A DNA stretch of 64,000 nucleotides from Arthrobacter sulfonylureivorans (GTDB taxonomy: Bacteria; Actinomycetota; Actinomycetes; Actinomycetales; Micrococcaceae). Shown here in pieces: positions 19,430 to 27,846 of the stretch. The notes beneath the pieces were generated by a model. That model did not search any database, was not told the DNA's origin, and saw only the letters and a program-made list of their open reading frames with translations. Positions within the stretch are counted from its first letter, which is position 1. Each line of letters starts with the position of its first letter. The translations under genes were made by a program, and so were the position numbers. Location of the stretch: contig RJAE01000007.1 of NCBI GenBank assembly GCA_004000035.1, forward strand, positions 1-64,000. Direction: 5' to 3'.

Positions 19430-20200
19430 TCAGCCTTCCATGATGCGTCGGGGCTGGCGGGCTGCCAGCAGGGCTTCGGCCACGGCCAGGTCCAGCTGCG
19501 TGGTGATCTTCAGGGCCTGCGCTGACCCGGGCACCAGCATGACGTCCACGCCGCCGCGTTCCATCAGCAGTGCCTCGTCGGTGATGCCGTCGGCCTCTCC
19601 CGGCCCCAGGCCGGCCAGGCTTTCGTGCGCCCGCGCCAGCGCCGCGGCATCGAAGCCCTGCGGCGTCTGCACGGCCCGCAGGTGCGCGCGGTCAACCGTA
19701 GCCGCCACCTTTTCGGGGGCAATATCCGCCTCCGCACCGGTGCTCGGCCTGGCTGTCTTGATGGTGTCCACCACCGCTACCGCAGGAACGACGGCGCGGG
19801 CGCCGGCCGCCAGCGCGGCCGCAACCCGCTGGAACACCTCGGGCGGGGTGAGTGCCCGGGCGGCATCGTGCACCAGGACCGCGTCGACGCCGTCCCCCAG
19901 CCCGCGCAGCGCCGCGGCGACCGAGGCCGCCCGGGAGGCACCGCCGTCGACCGTTGAAATCACTACGTCCGGATGCTGCGCGGCAAAGCCGGCACAGAGC
20001 TTCCGCAGCACCGTATCCCCGGCGGGAACGGCCACGCAGATCCGTGCTGCGACCCCGGATGCCAGGACGCCCCGGAGTGCATGCGCGAGGATCGGTTCGC
20101 CGGCCAGCGGGACCTGAGCCTTGGGCAGGCCGTAGCCCAGCCGGGTGCCGGAGCCCGCCGCTACTACGATCACGCCTACTGATGCCTGTGCTGTGCCCAT
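19430..20200 (-). CDS. ispD: 2-C-methyl-D-erythritol 4-phosphate cytidylyltransferase
   Basis: A 256-residue nucleotidyltransferase that makes CDP-methylerythritol from MEP and CTP. The N-terminal nucleotide loop [19 protein letters not shown] is clear, as are [10 protein letters not shown] and the C-terminal [16 protein letters not shown] followed by [15 protein letters not shown]. The ATG has a TAGGCT -10 box 6 nt upstream, so it is probably leaderless, although AGGGGG between them could also act as a ribosome binding site. It is separated from carD upstream by a clear terminator, so ispDF forms its own unit. Confidence 0.95.
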   Translation of the reverse strand: MGTAQASVGVIVVAAGSGTRLGYGLPKAQVPLAGEPILAHALRGVLASGVAARICVAVPAGDTVLRKLCAGFAAQHPDVVISTVDGGASRAASVAAALRGLGDGVDAVLVHDAARALTPPEVFQRVAAALAAGARAVVPAVAVVDTIKTARPSTGAEADIAPEKVAATVDRAHLRAVQTPQGFDAAALARAHESLAGLGPGEADGITDEALLMERGGVDVMLVPGSAQALKITTQLDLAVAEALLAARQPRRIMEG

Positions 20201-20206
20201 CCCCCT

Positions 20207-20212
20207 AGCCTA
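20207..20212 (-). promoter_or_regulatory. -10 box of ispD-ispF
   Basis: TAGGCT ends 6 nt before the ATG of ispD on the minus strand. Confidence 0.6.
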
Positions 20213-20244
20213 ATCGGGCGGCGCGGGCCGTCCGCCGGCAAGCA

Positions 20245-20282
20245 AAAAGCGGCCGGCATCCCGTTCGGGACGCCGGCCGCTT
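20245..20282 (-). terminator. carD terminator
   Basis: An 11-bp stem AAGCGGCCGGC / GCCGGCCGCTT, with a loop that can itself pair (GTCCC / GGGAT), is followed by TTTTTG on the minus strand, just after the carD stop. It is a standard intrinsic terminator that separates carD from ispD. Confidence 0.85.
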
Positions 20283-20291
20283 GGAGCACAA

Positions 20292-20774
20292 TCAGGAGGC
20301 GAGGACCTCGTCGAGGACCTCTGCTGCCTTGTCTTCGTCGGTCTTCTCTGCCAGCGCGAGTTCGGAAACCAGGATCTGCCGTGCCTTGGCCAGCATCCGC
20401 TTCTCGCCCGCGGAGAGGCCGCGGTCATGGTCCCGGCGCCACAGGTCGCGAACAACTTCCGCTACCTTGATGACGTCGCCGGAGGCCAGCTTTTCCAGGT
20501 TCGCCTTGTAACGGCGGGACCAGTTGGTCGGCTCTTCGGTGAACTCGGCACGGAGCACATCGAACACATGCTCGAGGCCTTCCTTGCCCACCACATCGCG
20601 GACCCCGACCAGATCCACATTCTCCGCCGGAACTTCAATAGTCAGATCGCCCTGGGCAACCCGGAGCTTGAGATACATCTTCTCTTCACCCTTGATGGTG
20701 CGCATTTTGATCTCTTCGATCTTTGCTGCACCGTGGTGAGGGTAAACAACCGTCTCGCCGACCTCAAATACCAT
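20292..20774 (-). CDS. carD: CarD family transcriptional regulator
   Basis: A 160-residue RNA polymerase-binding protein. CarD stabilises open promoter complexes, above all at rRNA promoters, by contacting the beta subunit and the -10 fork. The N-terminal RNAP-interaction domain starts [17 protein letters not shown]. The C-terminal helical DNA-binding part contains [15 protein letters not shown] with the conserved Trp, and ends [21 protein letters not shown] lies before the ATG, and a TAAACT -10 box is found at 20801-20806. The order lpqE-carD-ispD-ispF matches Mycobacterium. Confidence 0.96.
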   Translation of the reverse strand: MVFEVGETVVYPHHGAAKIEEIKMRTIKGEEKMYLKLRVAQGDLTIEVPAENVDLVGVRDVVGKEGLEHVFDVLRAEFTEEPTNWSRRYKANLEKLASGDVIKVAEVVRDLWRRDHDRGLSAGEKRMLAKARQILVSELALAEKTDEDKAAEVLDEVLAS

Positions 20775-20800
20775 GTGTAGTATCCCCTTTCCCGACCTCT

Positions 20801-20806
20801 AGTTTA
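20801..20806 (-). promoter_or_regulatory. -10 box of carD
   Basis: TAAACT on the minus strand would start transcription about 20 nt before the carD ATG and leave an AAAGGGG site in the leader. No good -35 hexamer is visible. Confidence 0.5.
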
Positions 20807-21028
20807 CCATGGATAATTCAGTCACTTCCGCGAGTTTGCGGGGCTGACGGCCCGTCTGCGGGCTAAAATACAGCCCCCGACCCCCTTGACGGATCGTCGA
20901 TTTGGTGCATTTGAGCGGATTCTTACAAACGTCGAATCCAGCTTTTCACCGGTTTGCCGGTAGGCTAGGCGAGGCAAGCTGCCTAGATCTGCAGCACCGC
21001 ACCTGATTGATACTGAGGAGTTTCTGCC

Positions 21029-21577
21029 GTGAAGATTGCGCCGAAGAACCGTGTGCAGCGCACCCTTGTAGCAGGCGCCGCCGCGCTCACCCTGCTCGCA
21101 TCGACCGGATGCGGCGCAATCAATGAACAGGCCACCACCAAGTCCTACTCGGCCAGCGACGGCATTGTGGCCAACGTCGGCCCCATCGGGCTGCGCAACC
21201 TGCTGGTTGTCGCCGAGAACGAAAATTCCACCGGCCGCCTCCTCGGTACCGTGGTGAACACCTCGGACTCCCCCGTACAGCTGAGCCTGACGGGCTCGGG
21301 CAGCACCGCCACCGTCACCGTTCCGGCCGATGGGCAGATCCGCTTCGAGGACGAGGCGAACGAGACCACCGTGGACCGTCCCGGAGCCGCTCCGGGCGCC
21401 CTGGCCAATGTCACCGTCCGGGTGAACAACGAATCCGCCGACGTGCGGGTGCCTGTTCTGGACGGCACGCTGCCGGAGTACAGCAGCTACGTTCCCACCC
21501 CCGCACCGACCGAATCCGCCGCGCCGACGGAAACCCCGGCGCCGTCGGAGGAGCCCACAGATCAGGCCGGCGCCTGA
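21029..21577 (+). CDS. LpqE-like lipoprotein
   Basis: A 182-residue exported lipoprotein. The signal peptide carries basic residues, a hydrophobic stretch and the lipobox LLASTGC with Cys28. The mature part is a beta-rich domain with SASDGIVANVGPIGLRNLLVV, and the tail is rich in Pro, Thr and Glu. Position and sequence style match LpqE of M. tuberculosis (Rv3584), which also faces carD divergently. The start is GTG at 21029 with GAGGAG about 9 nt upstream. The molecular role is unknown. Confidence 0.8.
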   Translation: MKIAPKNRVQRTLVAGAAALTLLASTGCGAINEQATTKSYSASDGIVANVGPIGLRNLLVVAENENSTGRLLGTVVNTSDSPVQLSLTGSGSTATVTVPADGQIRFEDEANETTVDRPGAAPGALANVTVRVNNESADVRVPVLDGTLPEYSSYVPTPAPTESAAPTETPAPSEEPTDQAGA

Positions 21578-21597
21578 TCCCACAGACATAAACAGAT

Positions 21598-21639
21598 AAG
21601 GCCGGGCCGCTTCCCTTCCAGGAAGCGGCCCGGCCTTTT
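21598..21639. terminator. Bidirectional terminator between lpqE-like gene and regX3
   Basis: A 17-bp perfect stem starts AAGGCCGGGCC and has a 6-nt loop, followed by TTTT on the plus strand and by TTATC on the minus strand. It lies between convergent genes. Confidence 0.85.
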
Positions 21640-21659
21640 GGTTCTCTAGCGGGGTAGGC

Positions 21660-22340
21660 CTACGGCTCGAATTTGTAACCCAGCCCGCGAACGGTGACCA
21701 AGTATCGCGGCGCAGAAGGATCGGGCTCGATCTTGCTGCGGAGCCGCTTGACGTGCACGTCAAGAGTCTTGGTGTCACCGACGTAGTCGGAGCCCCACAC
21801 CCGGTCGATCAGCTGACCGCGGGTCAGGACCCGGCCGGAGTTGCGCAGCAGCATCTCCAGCAGTTCGAATTCCTTCAGCGGCAGCGACACCGGTTCGCCG
21901 TCCACGCTGACCACGTGCCGTTCCACATCCATCCGCACCGGGCCGGAGGAAACGGTGTTCGGCACCAACTCCTCCGGCTCGCCCTGGCGGCGGAGTACCG
22001 CACGCACCCGGGCCACCAGCTCGCGCGAGGAATAGGGCTTGGTGACATAGTCGTCGGCGCCCAATTCGAGTCCCACGACCTTGTCGATTTCCGAGTCCTT
22101 CGCGGTGAGCATGATGACCGGGACCGTGGAACGCTGCCGCAGCTGTCGGCATACTTCCGTTCCGGACTGTCCCGGCAGCATCAGGTCCAACAGGACCAAG
22201 TCCGCGCCGGCCCGGTCGAACGCCACGATGGCGTCCAGGCCGTTGTCCACCACTTCGACTTCGAAGCCTTCTTTACCCAACAAATAGCTCAACGGATCGC
22301 TCAGCGACTCTTCATCTTCGACGACCAGAATGCGGGTCAA
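21660..22340 (-). CDS. regX3: Response regulator RegX3 (OmpR/PhoB family)
   Basis: A 226-residue response regulator. The receiver domain (1-120) has the acidic pair in VVEDEES, the phosphorylated Asp52 in LVLLDLMLPG and the conserved Lys in YVTKPYSSRE. The C-terminal winged-helix domain includes VWGSDYVGDTKTLDVHVKRLRSKIE and ends RYLVTVRGLGYKFEP. Partner of SenX3; phosphorylated RegX3 activates genes of phosphate uptake and scavenging in mycobacteria. It overlaps senX3 by 4 bp (ATGA) and depends on the senX3 promoter. Confidence 0.93.
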   Translation of the reverse strand: MTRILVVEDEESLSDPLSYLLGKEGFEVEVVDNGLDAIVAFDRAGADLVLLDLMLPGQSGTEVCRQLRQRSTVPVIMLTAKDSEIDKVVGLELGADDYVTKPYSSRELVARVRAVLRRQGEPEELVPNTVSSGPVRMDVERHVVSVDGEPVSLPLKEFELLEMLLRNSGRVLTRGQLIDRVWGSDYVGDTKTLDVHVKRLRSKIEPDPSAPRYLVTVRGLGYKFEP

Positions 22341-23539
22341 GCACCGACTCCTTGTTCATGCGCCACACCGGCGCCCTGCGTACGCGGCTCCACGGATTCA
22401 GTGGCGCCGCCGTCTTCCTGCTCCATTTCCGGCAGCCGCACGGTGAAGGTGGAGCCCTGCCCGGGCTGCGACCACACCGATACTTCCCCGCCGTGCTGGG
22501 AGATGACGTGTTTGACAATGCTCAGGCCTAGGCCTGTTCCACCGGTCTGCCGCGAGCGGGCGTCGTCGAGGCGGTAGAAGCGCTCGAAGATCCGGTCTTG
22601 CTGGTCGGGGGTGATGCCCGGGCCTTGGTCGGTCACCGAGACGGTCGCGAGGCCTTCGCGCACCCGCAGGCCCACCCCCACCTTGCTTCGTTCCGGGGCG
22701 TATCGGATGGCGTTGTCGATCAGGTTCCGCAGGGCGGTGGTCAGCAATTCGGCATCGCCGAAGACCGGTACGCCAATGTTTCCGCCGACCGACAGTTCGA
22801 TGTGGCGGCTTTCCGCGGTGAGCTTGTTGCGGTCCACGGCTTCGGCGACCACTGCGTTGAGGTCCACCTCGGTGCCGCCCTGCACCACGTCCGCACCCTG
22901 CAACCTGCTCAGCTCAATAATGTCCTGCACCAGCGCGCCCAACCGGCGTGCCTCTTTGTGCATGCGGCCGGCGAAGCGCCGCACGGCTTCCGCATCGTCC
23001 GCCGCGTCGTCGATGGCTTCGGCCAGCAGCGAGATGGCGCCGACCGGAGTCTTCAGCTCGTGCGAGACGTTGGCCACAAAGTCGTTGCGCATCGCCTCGG
23101 TCCGGGTAATTTCGGTCCGGTCATCGGCCAGCAGCAGGATGTACTCCTCGCCGATCGGTGCCACCCGCACCTGCACCACGATGGTGCCTTGGCCCAGCGG
23201 GCCGCGCGGCAGTTCAAGCTGCCGCTCTTCGATCACGCCGTCGCGGCGCACCCGGGCGGTCAGGCCCAACAGTTCGGAGTGCACCATCGTGTGGCCGCGG
23301 ACCAGCCCGAAGGCGTAGGCGGCCGGGCTGGCGCGCACCACGCCGTCGATCGCGTCCACCACTACATAGGCGCGGCCGACGACGGACAGCACCTCGGCGG
23401 CGCCATCCGGCAGCGTAGGCTCGGCAACTTCCTGCAGCCGTCGCCGCTGGCGGTCGCTCAGGCCGAACGCGAGCACGCCGAAGCTGCCCAGCGCCAAGCC
23501 GATGAGGCCTGCCAGCAAGCCGATAGTCAGTGGGTCCAC
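22337..23539 (-). CDS. senX3: Sensor histidine kinase SenX3
   Basis: A 400-residue sensor kinase. One hydrophobic helix is at the N-terminus (LTIGLLAGLIGLALGSFGVLA broken at 20), then a PAS-like domain (about 45-145), a HisKA domain with FVANVSHELKTP (His160) and an HATPase_c domain with N-box RNLIDNAIRYAP and G-boxes VTDQGPGI and GGTGLGLSIVKH. It pairs with RegX3 and presumably answers to PhoU-linked phosphate signalling. The GTG at 23539 has a TAAGCT -10 box 6 nt upstream, so it is probably leaderless. It is divergent from phoU. Confidence 0.93.
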   Translation of the reverse strand: MDPLTIGLLAGLIGLALGSFGVLAFGLSDRQRRRLQEVAEPTLPDGAAEVLSVVGRAYVVVDAIDGVVRASPAAYAFGLVRGHTMVHSELLGLTARVRRDGVIEERQLELPRGPLGQGTIVVQVRVAPIGEEYILLLADDRTEITRTEAMRNDFVANVSHELKTPVGAISLLAEAIDDAADDAEAVRRFAGRMHKEARRLGALVQDIIELSRLQGADVVQGGTEVDLNAVVAEAVDRNKLTAESRHIELSVGGNIGVPVFGDAELLTTALRNLIDNAIRYAPERSKVGVGLRVREGLATVSVTDQGPGITPDQQDRIFERFYRLDDARSRQTGGTGLGLSIVKHVISQHGGEVSVWSQPGQGSTFTVRLPEMEQEDGGATESVEPRTQGAGVAHEQGVGA

Positions 23540-23545
23540 GCCTCT

Positions 23546-23551
23546 AGCTTA
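23546..23551 (-). promoter_or_regulatory. Leaderless -10 box of senX3-regX3
   Basis: TAAGCT ends 6 nt before the GTG of senX3 on the minus strand. Confidence 0.6.
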
Positions 23552-23600
23552 GGCGCAGCCCCGCCCAGCTTCAGGCGCATCCAGTAGTAATCGCAGGTCC

Positions 23601-23640
23601 GTTCAACTAACGTTCACCTGAGGCGACGTAATAGTTAACC
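23601..23640 (+). promoter_or_regulatory. PHO-box-like direct repeats between senX3 and phoU
   Basis: GTTCAAC at 23601 and GTTCACC at 23612 are 11 bp apart, and GTTAACC at 23634 continues the same 11-bp phase with one unit skipped. GTTCACC-type repeats at 11-bp spacing are the known binding pattern of RegX3/PhoP in actinobacteria. The site lies 62 bp before senX3 and 74 bp before phoU, so it could control both. Confidence 0.65.
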
Positions 23641-23713
23641 ACAGCCTGACAAGGTGTGATGCGAATGGGATGCTAGGTCCCGTATGCTCACGAACACAAC
23701 CGAAAGGACGCCA

Positions 23714-24373
23714 GTGCGCAAGGTTTTCCAGGCCGAGCTCCATCAAGTCGGAGAACAGCTGGTCGAGATTTCCCGGCTGGTCACCGAGGCGATGCAGAAG
23801 GCAACCACTGCGCTCGACACCGCAGACATCGAGTTGGCCCAGGAAGTCATTGCCGCCGACGCCCGGATCGATTTCCTCCAGACGGATCTGGACGAGCGCT
23901 CCATCGACATCCTGGCGCTGCAAGGTCCGGTCGCTTCCGACCTGCGCATGATTGTGGGCGCACTGCGGATGAGCGCCTCGCTCGAGCGGATGGGCGACCT
24001 CGCCCGGCATATCGCCCAACTGGTCCGCCTGCGCTACCCGGACGCCGTGATCCCCGAATCGATGCGCGGGACCTTCCAGGAGTTCGCGGTGCAGGACATC
24101 GCCATCTCGGAGAAACTGACCGAGCTGCTGGAGACCCGCGATCTGGACCTTGCCACCCAGATCGACGTGAGCAACTCCCGCGTCAACGAACTTCACGCCG
24201 GCGTCTTCAAGGCCATCGCCGATCCGGCCTGGGATTCCTCCGGACCTACCACCGTGGACGTCTCGCTGGCCAGCCGCTACTTCGAGCGCTTCGCCGACCA
24301 CGGCGTCTCGGTCTCCCGCAAGGTGACCTACCTGGTGACCGGCGAGTGGCGGCCCAACGGCCAGTCCGTCTAG
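23714..24373 (+). CDS. phoU: Phosphate signalling protein PhoU
   Basis: A 219-residue all-helical protein with two PhoU repeats, each with an acidic metal-binding motif (DLDERSIDILALQ and RYFERFADHGVSVSRKV). Reading of the start: GAAAGGA lies 5 nt before the GTG at 23714, and homologues begin at MRKVFQAEL; an in-frame ATG at 23684 is less likely. PhoU links the Pst transporter to SenX3-type kinases and represses the phosphate response when phosphate is plentiful. No pst genes are in this window. It is divergent from senX3 across a PHO-box-like region. Confidence 0.93.
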   Translation: MRKVFQAELHQVGEQLVEISRLVTEAMQKATTALDTADIELAQEVIAADARIDFLQTDLDERSIDILALQGPVASDLRMIVGALRMSASLERMGDLARHIAQLVRLRYPDAVIPESMRGTFQEFAVQDIAISEKLTELLETRDLDLATQIDVSNSRVNELHAGVFKAIADPAWDSSGPTTVDVSLASRYFERFADHGVSVSRKVTYLVTGEWRPNGQSV

Positions 24374-24379
24374 GCGCAG

Positions 24380-24431
24380 ACTTAAACCGGAAGGCCGGCT
24401 CCCAGCGGGGAGCCGGCCTTCCGGTTTAAGT
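24380..24431. terminator. Long bidirectional terminator between phoU and gpmA
   Basis: A 24-bp perfect stem runs from ACTTAAACCGG to GGCTCCC, with a 4-nt AGCG loop, between two convergent genes. The outer TTTAAGT arm provides U-rich tails in both directions. Confidence 0.9.
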
Positions 24432-24436
24432 CGCGG

Positions 24437-25195
24437 TTACTTATTGCCCTGGTTCGCCACGGCCTGGATGGCTTCCGCGGCGGCGTCGGCGTCCAGGTAG
24501 GTGCCGCCCGGGTTGACCGGCTTCAGGTTCTCGTCCAGTTCGTACACCAGTGGGATGCCGGTGGGGATGTTCAGCCCGGCGATGTCGTCGTCGCTGATGC
24601 CGTCCAAGTGCTTGACCAGCGCGCGCAACGAGTTGCCGTGCGCGGCCACCAGCACGGTCTTGCCAGCTGCGAGGTCCACCGAAATGTCCGACTCCCAGTA
24701 AGGCAGGAAACGATCCAGCACGTCCTTAAGGCACTCGGTCCGTGGCACGTTGTCCCCCAGATCCGCGTAGCGCGGGTCGCTGACCTGCGACCACTCGCTG
24801 GCGTCGTCCAAGGCTGGCGGCGGGGTGTCATAGGAGCGGCGCCACATCATGAACTGATCCTCGCCGAACTCGTTGCGGATCTGCGCCTTGTCTTTGCCCT
24901 GCAGGGCACCGTAGTGGCGTTCGTTCAACCGCCAGCTGCGCTTGACATCGATCCAGCTGCGGTCCGCAGACTCCAGCGCAATGTTGGCGGTGACAATGGC
25001 GCGCTTCAGCCGGGAGGTGTACAGAACGTCCGGCAGCAGGTTGTGCTCGACCAGCAACTCGCCGCCGCGGTGCGCTTCCTTGCGTCCCAGATCGGTCAGC
25101 GGGACGTCGACCCAGCCGGTGAAGAGGTTCTTTTCGTTCCAGTCGCTCTGCCCGTGACGCAACAGGACCAGCGTGTGTTTCGAAGTGGAAGTCAT
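24437..25195 (-). CDS. gpmA: 2,3-bisphosphoglycerate-dependent phosphoglycerate mutase
   Basis: A 252-residue glycolytic enzyme that interconverts 3- and 2-phosphoglycerate. The phosphohistidine motif [18 protein letters not shown] is at residues 9-26, the [14 protein letters not shown] region follows, and the second catalytic His lies in [12 protein letters not shown]. The ATG at 25195 is chosen because a TAGGAT -10 box lies 7 nt upstream and the family begins close to the RHG motif; a longer ORF to 25303 adds a Pro/Arg-rich stretch not seen in the family. It is divergent from the methyltransferase gene. Confidence 0.95.
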   Translation of the reverse strand: MTSTSKHTLVLLRHGQSDWNEKNLFTGWVDVPLTDLGRKEAHRGGELLVEHNLLPDVLYTSRLKRAIVTANIALESADRSWIDVKRSWRLNERHYGALQGKDKAQIRNEFGEDQFMMWRRSYDTPPPALDDASEWSQVSDPRYADLGDNVPRTECLKDVLDRFLPYWESDISVDLAAGKTVLVAAHGNSLRALVKHLDGISDDDIAGLNIPTGIPLVYELDENLKPVNPGGTYLDADAAAEAIQAVANQGNK

Positions 25196-25202
25196 GGCTG
25201 CA

Positions 25203-25208
25203 ATCCTA
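25203..25208 (-). promoter_or_regulatory. Leaderless -10 box of gpmA
   Basis: TAGGAT ends 7 nt before the gpmA ATG on the minus strand. Confidence 0.6.
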
Positions 25209-25343
25209 GCGGAGTACCGCCCCGGCACCGGCGGCTCCGGCGGGACGTTACGCTGCCGGATGTCTCCGGAGCGTGGAGGAAATTCCCCCGTGAGCTTCGG
25301 CACAATCAGCCCCGCAGCGGCATCTGGCGGGCCGCGGTTCCCT

Positions 25344-25349
25344 TATTCT
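25344..25349 (+). promoter_or_regulatory. Leaderless -10 box of the methyltransferase gene
   Basis: TATTCT, followed by a T-rich 8-nt stretch, precedes the GTG at 25358. No ribosome binding site is visible. Confidence 0.55.
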
Positions 25350-25357
25350 TTTTTCTC

Positions 25358-26176
25358 GTGCCCCAGACGTCCGCGACCGCCACCCGGCCGGTCCGCCGAC
25401 CCATCGGAACCGTCACCCGGGGCACCACCAATCCCAACCGGCTGCGACGGATGGACCGCTGGCTGGCTGGCCCAGAGGCCACCCGCCTGCGCCGGGCCGC
25501 GGATCCGTTGGTCATCGACCTAGGCTATGGGGCAGCGCCAACCACCGCCGTCGAACTCCACCAGCGCCTCTGCCGGGTGCGCGCCGATGTGGAAGTGATC
25601 GGCATTGAGATCGAGCCGGCCCGCGTCGCCGTCGCCAAGCCCCTGGAACGTCCGGGCCTGAGCTTCCGCCAGGGCGGGTTCGAAATCCCGGTATCCGGCC
25701 GCCGGCCCGCGGTGGTCCGCGCGTTCAACGTGCTGCGGCAGTACCCGGAATCCGAATTCGGCGCAGCGTGGGACACGGTTCGCGCCAGGCTGGCACCCGG
25801 CGGGCTGTTCATCGACGGCACCTGCGATGAGATCGGGCGCCGGGCCACGTGGATCGCGGTCGCCCCGGAAGGCCCGCTCTCGCTGAGCATTTCGCTGCGC
25901 TTCGGCGCGTTCGCCCGTCCGTCGGAGGTGGCCGAGCGGCTGCCCAAGGCCCTCATCCACCACAACATCCCGGGCGAGCCAGTGCACCGCTACCTTCAGG
26001 CGCTGGACCGGGCGTGGGCGGACGCAGCACCGCTGGCCGCGTTCGGCTACCGGCAGCGCTGGCTGGCCATGTGCACATCAATGCACGACGCCGGTTGGCC
26101 TGTTTTGGATGGCCCCTCGCGTTGGCGCCTGGGCGAGGTCACCGTGGCGTGGAGGGCCGTCGCGCCCTCGGCGTGA
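25358..26176 (+). CDS. Class I SAM-dependent methyltransferase-like protein
   Basis: A 272-residue protein with a Rossmann-type SAM-binding core: VIDLGYGAAPTTAVEL (motif I), VIGIEIEPARVAVA (motif II acidic residue) and RPAVVRAFNVLRQYPESEF, with LAPGGLFIDGTCDE as a later motif. The substrate is unknown. The GTG at 25358 is chosen from the TATTCT box 8 nt upstream; the reading frame is open far upstream (to 24608), but that part overlaps gpmA antisense and looks like a shadow. The gene is divergent from gpmA and convergent with the DUF2516 gene. Confidence 0.75.
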   Translation: MPQTSATATRPVRRPIGTVTRGTTNPNRLRRMDRWLAGPEATRLRRAADPLVIDLGYGAAPTTAVELHQRLCRVRADVEVIGIEIEPARVAVAKPLERPGLSFRQGGFEIPVSGRRPAVVRAFNVLRQYPESEFGAAWDTVRARLAPGGLFIDGTCDEIGRRATWIAVAPEGPLSLSISLRFGAFARPSEVAERLPKALIHHNIPGEPVHRYLQALDRAWADAAPLAAFGYRQRWLAMCTSMHDAGWPVLDGPSRWRLGEVTVAWRAVAPSA

Positions 26177-26234
26177 CGCAGTCGCTCCCTCCGCAGGAGC
26201 GGGGAGCACGCCTGTTATCAGGCTGGCGCGGCGC

Positions 26235-26558
26235 TCACCAGGGGTAGGCCGATCCGCCGCCCTTGACTTCGATCAGGGCGGGCTTGACGTCCGCCAGGTA
26301 GACGCCTGCAGCGGCCACGGCTGCCAGCTGGAAGATCATCCACGTCCCCAGGCCGCCGGCCCCCAGTGCGGCCAGTGCGCCTACTGCCGTGGCGGCCACC
26401 AGCACGCCTACCCAGAAGCCCTTGGTCTTCTTGAACGCGGCCTGGAAATAGTCTGCCTTGCGGCCCACGCAGTCCGCCAGCGCCCACAGTTCAATAACCA
26501 GGGCGATCAGCCCCAGGGCCATGTAGAGCCAGTACTGGATGTCGTAGGCAAGTTGCAC
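26235..26558 (-). CDS. DUF2516 family membrane protein
   Basis: A 107-residue small membrane protein typical of DUF2516. One hydrophobic helix lies at 10-31 (YWLYMALGLIALVIELWAL), two further ones at 47-66 and 68-88, and the C-terminus reads DVKPALIEVKGGG. The GTG start has a TAGGCT -10 box 6 nt upstream. The function is unknown. The 5' end is close to the stop of the transsulfuration gene. Confidence 0.8.
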   Translation of the reverse strand: MQLAYDIQYWLYMALGLIALVIELWALADCVGRKADYFQAAFKKTKGFWVGVLVAATAVGALAALGAGGLGTWMIFQLAAVAAAGVYLADVKPALIEVKGGGSAYPW

Positions 26559-26564
26559 GCCTTA

Positions 26565-26570
26565 AGCCTA
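26565..26570 (-). promoter_or_regulatory. Leaderless -10 box of the DUF2516 gene
   Basis: TAGGCT ends 6 nt before the GTG at 26558 on the minus strand, in the 38-bp gap after the transsulfuration gene. Confidence 0.6.
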
Positions 26571-26596
26571 ACTGGTGGGGGTATGTTTCGGCAGCC

Positions 26597-27763
26597 TCAC
26601 ACGTCGGCGGCGGTGAGGGCCTGTTCCAGGTCCGCCCACAGGTCTGCCGGGTTCTCGATTCCCACCGACAGCCGCAGCAGGTTCTCCGGCACGCTTTCCG
26701 GCTCGTTGACATGGCGCCGGCGCCGCTCGATCAGCGATTCGACCCCGCCCAGCGACGTTGCCGGCAGCCACAGCTGCAGCGCTTCGATGACCTTGTCCGC
26801 GGCGGCGGCACCACCCTTGACCTGGATGGCGATGATGGAGCCGAAGCCATCCATTTGGGCGGCGGCACGGGCGTGCCCCGGATCTTCGGGCAGGCCGGGG
26901 TACCGCACGGCCTCCACGGCCGGGTGCTGCTGCAATTTGCGCGCCAGCTCACCCGCGGTGGCCTGGGAGCGCTCGATCCGCAGCGCCATGGTCCGCACGC
27001 CGCGCAGCGCCAGCCAGGTCTCGAACGGTCCGGCGATGGCCCCGTGCAGCGACCGGTGCACCAGCAGCTTGGAGCGCAGCTCTTCGTTGGAGGTCACGAC
27101 GGCGCCCAGCACCACGTCCGAATGGCCGGCCAGATATTTGGTCACCGAATGCACCACGACGTCGACCCCCGCCGCCAGCGGACGCTGGCCCAACGGGGTG
27201 GAAAAGGTATTGTCGGCGACCACGAGTGCGCCGGCCTGGTGCGCGGCGCTGGCCAGCGCCTCCACTTCGGCGATCTCGAGCATCGGGTTGGTCGGGCTTT
27301 CCAGCCACAGCATGTCGGCGCCGCCCAGCTGAGCCGTTACTGCAGCGGTGTCCGCGATGTCCACCGTGCGCAGCTTCAGTTCGCCCCGCTCGGCCATTTG
27401 CTCGGCCATGGCCAGGCTGCCCTGGTAGCTGTGCCTCGGCATCACCAGGACGCCGCCGGACGGAATCAGCGACAGCGCGGCCGAGACGGCGGCCAGGCCC
27501 GACGCGAAAACCAGGCCGGGCAGCGCGGCGCCTTCCAGCTCGGCCAAGGTCTCTTCGAACGGGTCCCAAGTGGGGTTGGAATACCGCCCGTACGCGCGGT
27601 CCCCCTGGACCACTTCGCCGCGGCCGAAGAACGTGGAGGACAACACCACCGGCGGATTGACCGGAGCGTCGTGGTCACGGGGCGGCCGTCCGGCAGACAC
27701 CACGACGGTGTCCGGAGCAAGATGCGCGGCATGCTGTAGGTCGCGGGAGGAGGCGTCGGTCAT
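26597..27763 (-). CDS. Trans-sulfuration enzyme family protein (cystathionine gamma-synthase/lyase-like)
   Basis: A 388-residue fold-type I PLP enzyme of the Cys/Met metabolism family. It has YGRYSNPTWDPFEETLAELEG, the PLP-contacting SGLAAVSAAL, LWLESPTNPMLEIAE and the Schiff-base lysine in HSVTKYLAGHSDV, with SLGGVESLIERR near the end. The family cannot be split into synthase (metB) and lyase (metC/mgl) by eye, so I leave the symbol blank. The ATG has TAATCT 6 nt upstream. It is divergent from tmk across 83 bp. Confidence 0.88.
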   Translation of the reverse strand: MTDASSRDLQHAAHLAPDTVVVSAGRPPRDHDAPVNPPVVLSSTFFGRGEVVQGDRAYGRYSNPTWDPFEETLAELEGAALPGLVFASGLAAVSAALSLIPSGGVLVMPRHSYQGSLAMAEQMAERGELKLRTVDIADTAAVTAQLGGADMLWLESPTNPMLEIAEVEALASAAHQAGALVVADNTFSTPLGQRPLAAGVDVVVHSVTKYLAGHSDVVLGAVVTSNEELRSKLLVHRSLHGAIAGPFETWLALRGVRTMALRIERSQATAGELARKLQQHPAVEAVRYPGLPEDPGHARAAAQMDGFGSIIAIQVKGGAAAADKVIEALQLWLPATSLGGVESLIERRRRHVNEPESVPENLLRLSVGIENPADLWADLEQALTAADV

Positions 27764-27769
27764 GACAGC

Positions 27770-27775
27770 AGATTA
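27770..27775 (-). promoter_or_regulatory. Leaderless -10 box of the transsulfuration gene
   Basis: TAATCT ends 6 nt before the ATG at 27763 on the minus strand. Confidence 0.6.
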
Positions 27776-27834
27776 GTACCGGCCGTGATCCACACGCTAA
27801 CTGTGACCGTCCCGCGTGCACCGACGATTCCGGC

Positions 27835-27840
27835 TAGGCT
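27835..27840 (+). promoter_or_regulatory. Leaderless -10 box of tmk-holB
   Basis: TAGGCT ends 6 nt before the GTG of tmk. The gap of 83 bp to the divergent gene holds both promoters. Confidence 0.65.
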
Positions 27841-27846
27841 AATCAG

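Noticed and set aside
24608-25357. Upstream extension of the methyltransferase frame
   Set aside because: It runs antisense to gpmA; the leaderless box and the family start both favour GTG at 25358.
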